Shown: positions 5,601-6,248 of the stretch, piece by piece
Numbering within the stretch: the stretch's first letter is position 1
Layout of the letters: each line of letters begins with the position of its first letter
From: Desulfobacteraceae bacterium
Lineage (GTDB): Bacteria > Desulfobacterota > Desulfobacteria > Desulfobacterales > Desulfosalsimonadaceae
Direction: 5' to 3'
NCBI GenBank assembly: GCA_011389605.1
Contig: JAABTZ010000201.1
Coordinates: forward strand, 1 to 6,248
Length of the DNA: 6,248 nucleotides
Notes under the pieces: generated by a model
Database searches by the model: none
What the model was told of the DNA's origin: nothing
The model's input: the letters and a program-made list of their open reading frames with translations, nothing else
Position numbers and translations under genes: made by a program

Positions 5601-6248
5601 GTTGTTTACATAGGAAAAGGTCAACACTCCGCTCATGCCCAGTAGTATCAGCATCAGGGAGAAAACCGCCAGGCTGATGGTGGCCCGCCGCCACATGAGA
5701 AATTCGGTGAGCGGAGTAAACACGTTCCGGTCCTTGGGCAGGATGGCACCGAAAAAGTTTTGGAGAAAATAGCTCTTGTTGCGGTCCAAAGATTTGTCAT
5801 GGTCATAGGTAATGCCTGTAGTCCGCAGGAATTCCGACTGAGGCGCGCCCTTGCGGCAGGCACTGGAAAAATAGATGCCTCGCAGCATGGGTGTAGCCTG
5901 GTAGATATCATCGCTGAACAGGGACTGGACATAGGCTTCCATGCCGGGTTTCAATGCCGTAAATTCGTTGGAAAATGAGATGGCAAAGTGGTTGATCCGG
6001 TTGTGGAAAATATGGGACCGGATGTTCCGGATCTGTTCGTAAACGGTTTCCATGCAGACCGACAGCACCTGGTTGCTTTCGGTTTCGCCGGATTCGTTGA
6101 AATATCCCATGACTTGGCTGTACCGCTGGTCTGAAATATGGTCACAGAAATCGGTAAACCCGTTGACCAGGTCCATCTTTGTCACCAGCAGGTATACAGG
6201 GAATTTTGCCCCCATGATGCGCATCATCTGGTTGATCCGCTGCCGGAT
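2613..6248 (-). CDS. tssM: TssM (IcmF/VasK) T6SS membrane-complex protein with duplicated C-terminal domain and SPOR tail; 5' end outside window
   Basis: TssM is the inner-membrane protein that, with TssL and TssJ, forms the envelope-spanning channel of the T6SS. The frame is open through the right edge: seven codons (IRQRINQ) precede the first Met at 6227, so that Met is internal and the N-terminus with Walker A and the first two membrane helices is missing. Numbering residues from that Met, 1-1204 are visible. PVYLLVTKMDLVNGF (10-24) holds the T-K-x-D nucleotide-specificity-like motif of the IcmF GTPase-like domain. A membrane helix at about 182-207 is the family's third. The rest, about 1,000 residues, should be periplasmic, against roughly 750 in enteroaggregative E. 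coli TssM. It comprises a helical IcmF body, a lysine-rich stretch (558-595), the conserved KLPFSSRFFKLLSKGE segment (756-771), two copies of the C-terminal beta-type domain (781-905 and 956-1077), and a SPOR-like domain (about 1120-1199). No frameshift is seen. tssA follows after 157 bases. Confidence 0.95.
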   Translation of the reverse strand: MRQRINQMMRIMGAKFPVYLLVTKMDLVNGFTDFCDHISDQRYSQVMGYFNESGETESNQVLSVCMETVYEQIRNIRSHIFHNRINHFAISFSNEFTALKPGMEAYVQSLFSDDIYQATPMLRGIYFSSACRKGAPQSEFLRTTGITYDHDKSLDRNKSYFLQNFFGAILPKDRNVFTPLTEFLMWRRATISLAVFSLMLILLGMSGVLTFSYVNNLNALNSINPGVFKIAAESYRTSDNILTLDRQRFELDKLESGNDNWILPRLGLHQSLNLEKKLKGKYLADVRKYLIEPMDDLFFDRVKVINSQTPHGEIVNAAVYAVKRIGLLRDSIQRSLFSEKKAFEKSIRILFPQLNPSIDPAVAERFATVYYFYLDWNRDESQKRQKLEKFQQMLSEIALRSDNFAWMVSDRVSTAADVLVEDFITGYTINQSILSSKSFISGAFTQAGRTEIERFLQMIQGAYTDSAAFAKIESDFWAWYTTEFYTQWFDFASVFPLARNWRSLVENWTELGTTMAGEQNPYFLLLSKMADEIEWMKKRTSKTPLWADAVLRIKEVQKLAETETKKKEGSIMAKLSLTKDKLTSKLEKAGKKATYDTVNLKKSADIDYNLQFAEVWNAYVDSLKTLSEATAYNEKCFHMFSDYFEALSDASKEGKPYNLAYENLVKLKAFLKQNETSPVVLNLITGPFEFMTLYGVHNSVIYLQNKWEEIVLSAASGVDPDNYYSIMFDKTDGIIWKFVNNDAAPFIEQTKLGFSSRKAFGHKLPFSSRFFKLLSKGEKLSIEHQSEYPVTIQTAPTEMNREAVVRPYSNTLILECAEEKTVLVNNNFLETAKFLWKPASCGDVTLEVEFADTVVKKTYGGKLGFARFLSDFSDGSKRFAVTDFPNATGYLTNKDVTDINISYKIRGIEPVLTFFNRRPPAIPEVIFTTLQQKGSTYPLPEKKLKGPAPSQPETEGPRFKDSYRVTMKTVPMGTNPEATVKPISGIFWLNCKDKAIRFENNNYPKSITFNWMPDACGKVVLIIHFPKLAVVKEYKDFFEFITDFNYKSRTFTVDEFPKQKDALLELGITAIHMTYAFEGDLPLLKSKHLAAAGKSTTVHVPAVGSGAESRVLTEGIHSAEWIHSQDKNWYTINILLSPEKDKVIDFIREHDLGEKSAVYNTTVGGIQQYNLIYGSFTSSKAAQTALDAMPEPVKQYAPWIRQFEFVAKGIK
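2631..2870 (-). other. SPOR-like peptidoglycan-binding domain at the C-terminus of TssM
   Basis: Residues about 1120-1199 (from the first visible Met) match the DamX-like SPOR pattern in order: W-x-x-x-Q then WYTINILLS (1114-1130), a first helix with VIDFIREHDL (1136-1145), SAVYNTT (1149-1155), QYNLIYGSFTSSKAAQTAL (1161-1179), and MPEPVKQYAPWIRQFEFV (1182-1199). SPOR domains bind peptidoglycan glycan strands that lack stem peptides. The domain follows a flexible Ala/Ser/Gly-containing linker (about 1078-1113) and ends five residues before the stop. The position is periplasmic, as SPOR function needs. One deviation is a Q where most members have W before the Y of the W-Y-x-L-x-Y-G motif. Recognition is by pattern only, without a profile search. 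Confidence 0.85.
2997..3887 (-). repeat. Tandem duplication of the TssM C-terminal beta-type domain (protein-level repeat)
   Basis: Copy A is residues 781-905 (3513-3887) and copy B is residues 956-1077 (2997-3362), counted from the first visible Met. The first 72 residues of each align without a gap, with about 27 identities: Y-x-V-T-x-x-T-x-P, N-x-E-A, L-x-C, N-N-N, F-x-W-x-P-x-x-C-G-x-V-x-L and V-x-K-x-Y. Both copies then continue with F-x-x-F-x-x-D-F, an R/K-x-F-x-V segment, an F-P, and a final T-x-I-x-x-x-Y. Both resemble the single IcmF C-terminal domain (F-x-W-P followed by an aromatic F-x-x-F/L segment). A 50-residue linker (906-955) with 9 prolines between 912 and 950 joins them. DNA identity is low, so the duplication is old. 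The repeat is seen directly; the fold is inferred from the family. Confidence 0.88.
5607..5684 (-). other. TssM third transmembrane helix
   Basis: This encodes ATISLAVFSLMLILLGMSGV and a few further hydrophobic residues (182-207 from the first visible Met). It is preceded by W-R-R (179-181), a positive cytoplasmic flank. It separates the cytoplasmic GTPase-like domain from the long periplasmic part and sets the topology used to interpret the C-terminal domains. It is the only strong membrane segment in the visible protein. Confidence 0.9.

Noticed and set aside
6225..6227. ATG at 6227 as the start of TssM
   Set aside because: The frame stays open upstream (IRQRINQ) to the window edge and that sequence fits the IcmF domain before P-V-Y-L-L-V-T-K. 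A start here would also lack the GTPase P-loop and the first two membrane helices.

Overview
The window is part of a type VI secretion system (T6SS) operon from a Gram-negative bacterium. All four genes lie on the minus strand, so transcription runs from the right edge to the left: tssM (3'-terminal part), tssA, tssB, tssC (first 123 codons). The M-A-B-C order includes the common tssA-tssB-tssC (impA-impB-impC) arrangement. The short gaps between tssA, tssB and tssC (28 and 11 bases) indicate one transcript. The organism cannot be named from this alone. The wording of TssB and TssC, the moderate base composition and the lysine-rich proteins would suit a sulfate-reducer-like Desulfobacterota member, but that is an inference from general familiarity, not a search.

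Layout from left to right on the plus strand: 1-370 is the start of tssC (large sheath subunit), running off the left edge; 382-867 is tssB (small sheath subunit); 896-2455 is tssA (VasJ-type baseplate/sheath assembly protein); 2456-2612 is an AT-rich intergenic region with a perfect 8-bp dyad and no clear terminator; 2613-6248 is tssM (IcmF/VasK-type inner-membrane protein), open through the right edge. Coding density is about 97 percent, and no mobile element, RNA gene or CRISPR is seen.

Together the proteins make parts of the injection machine. TssM, with partners not in the window (TssJ, TssL), forms the envelope-spanning membrane complex. TssA links the baseplate to tail-sheath growth. 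TssB and TssC form the contractile sheath.

The unusual part is the 3' end of tssM. After the normal IcmF body, the periplasmic part carries two tandem copies of the C-terminal beta-type domain (about 27 identical residues in the first 72, aligned without gaps). Each copy has a cysteine pair at the same spacing, and a proline-rich linker separates the copies. The protein then ends in a SPOR-like peptidoglycan-binding domain. This suggests a T6SS membrane complex that is longer than usual and attached directly to the cell wall through TssM itself.
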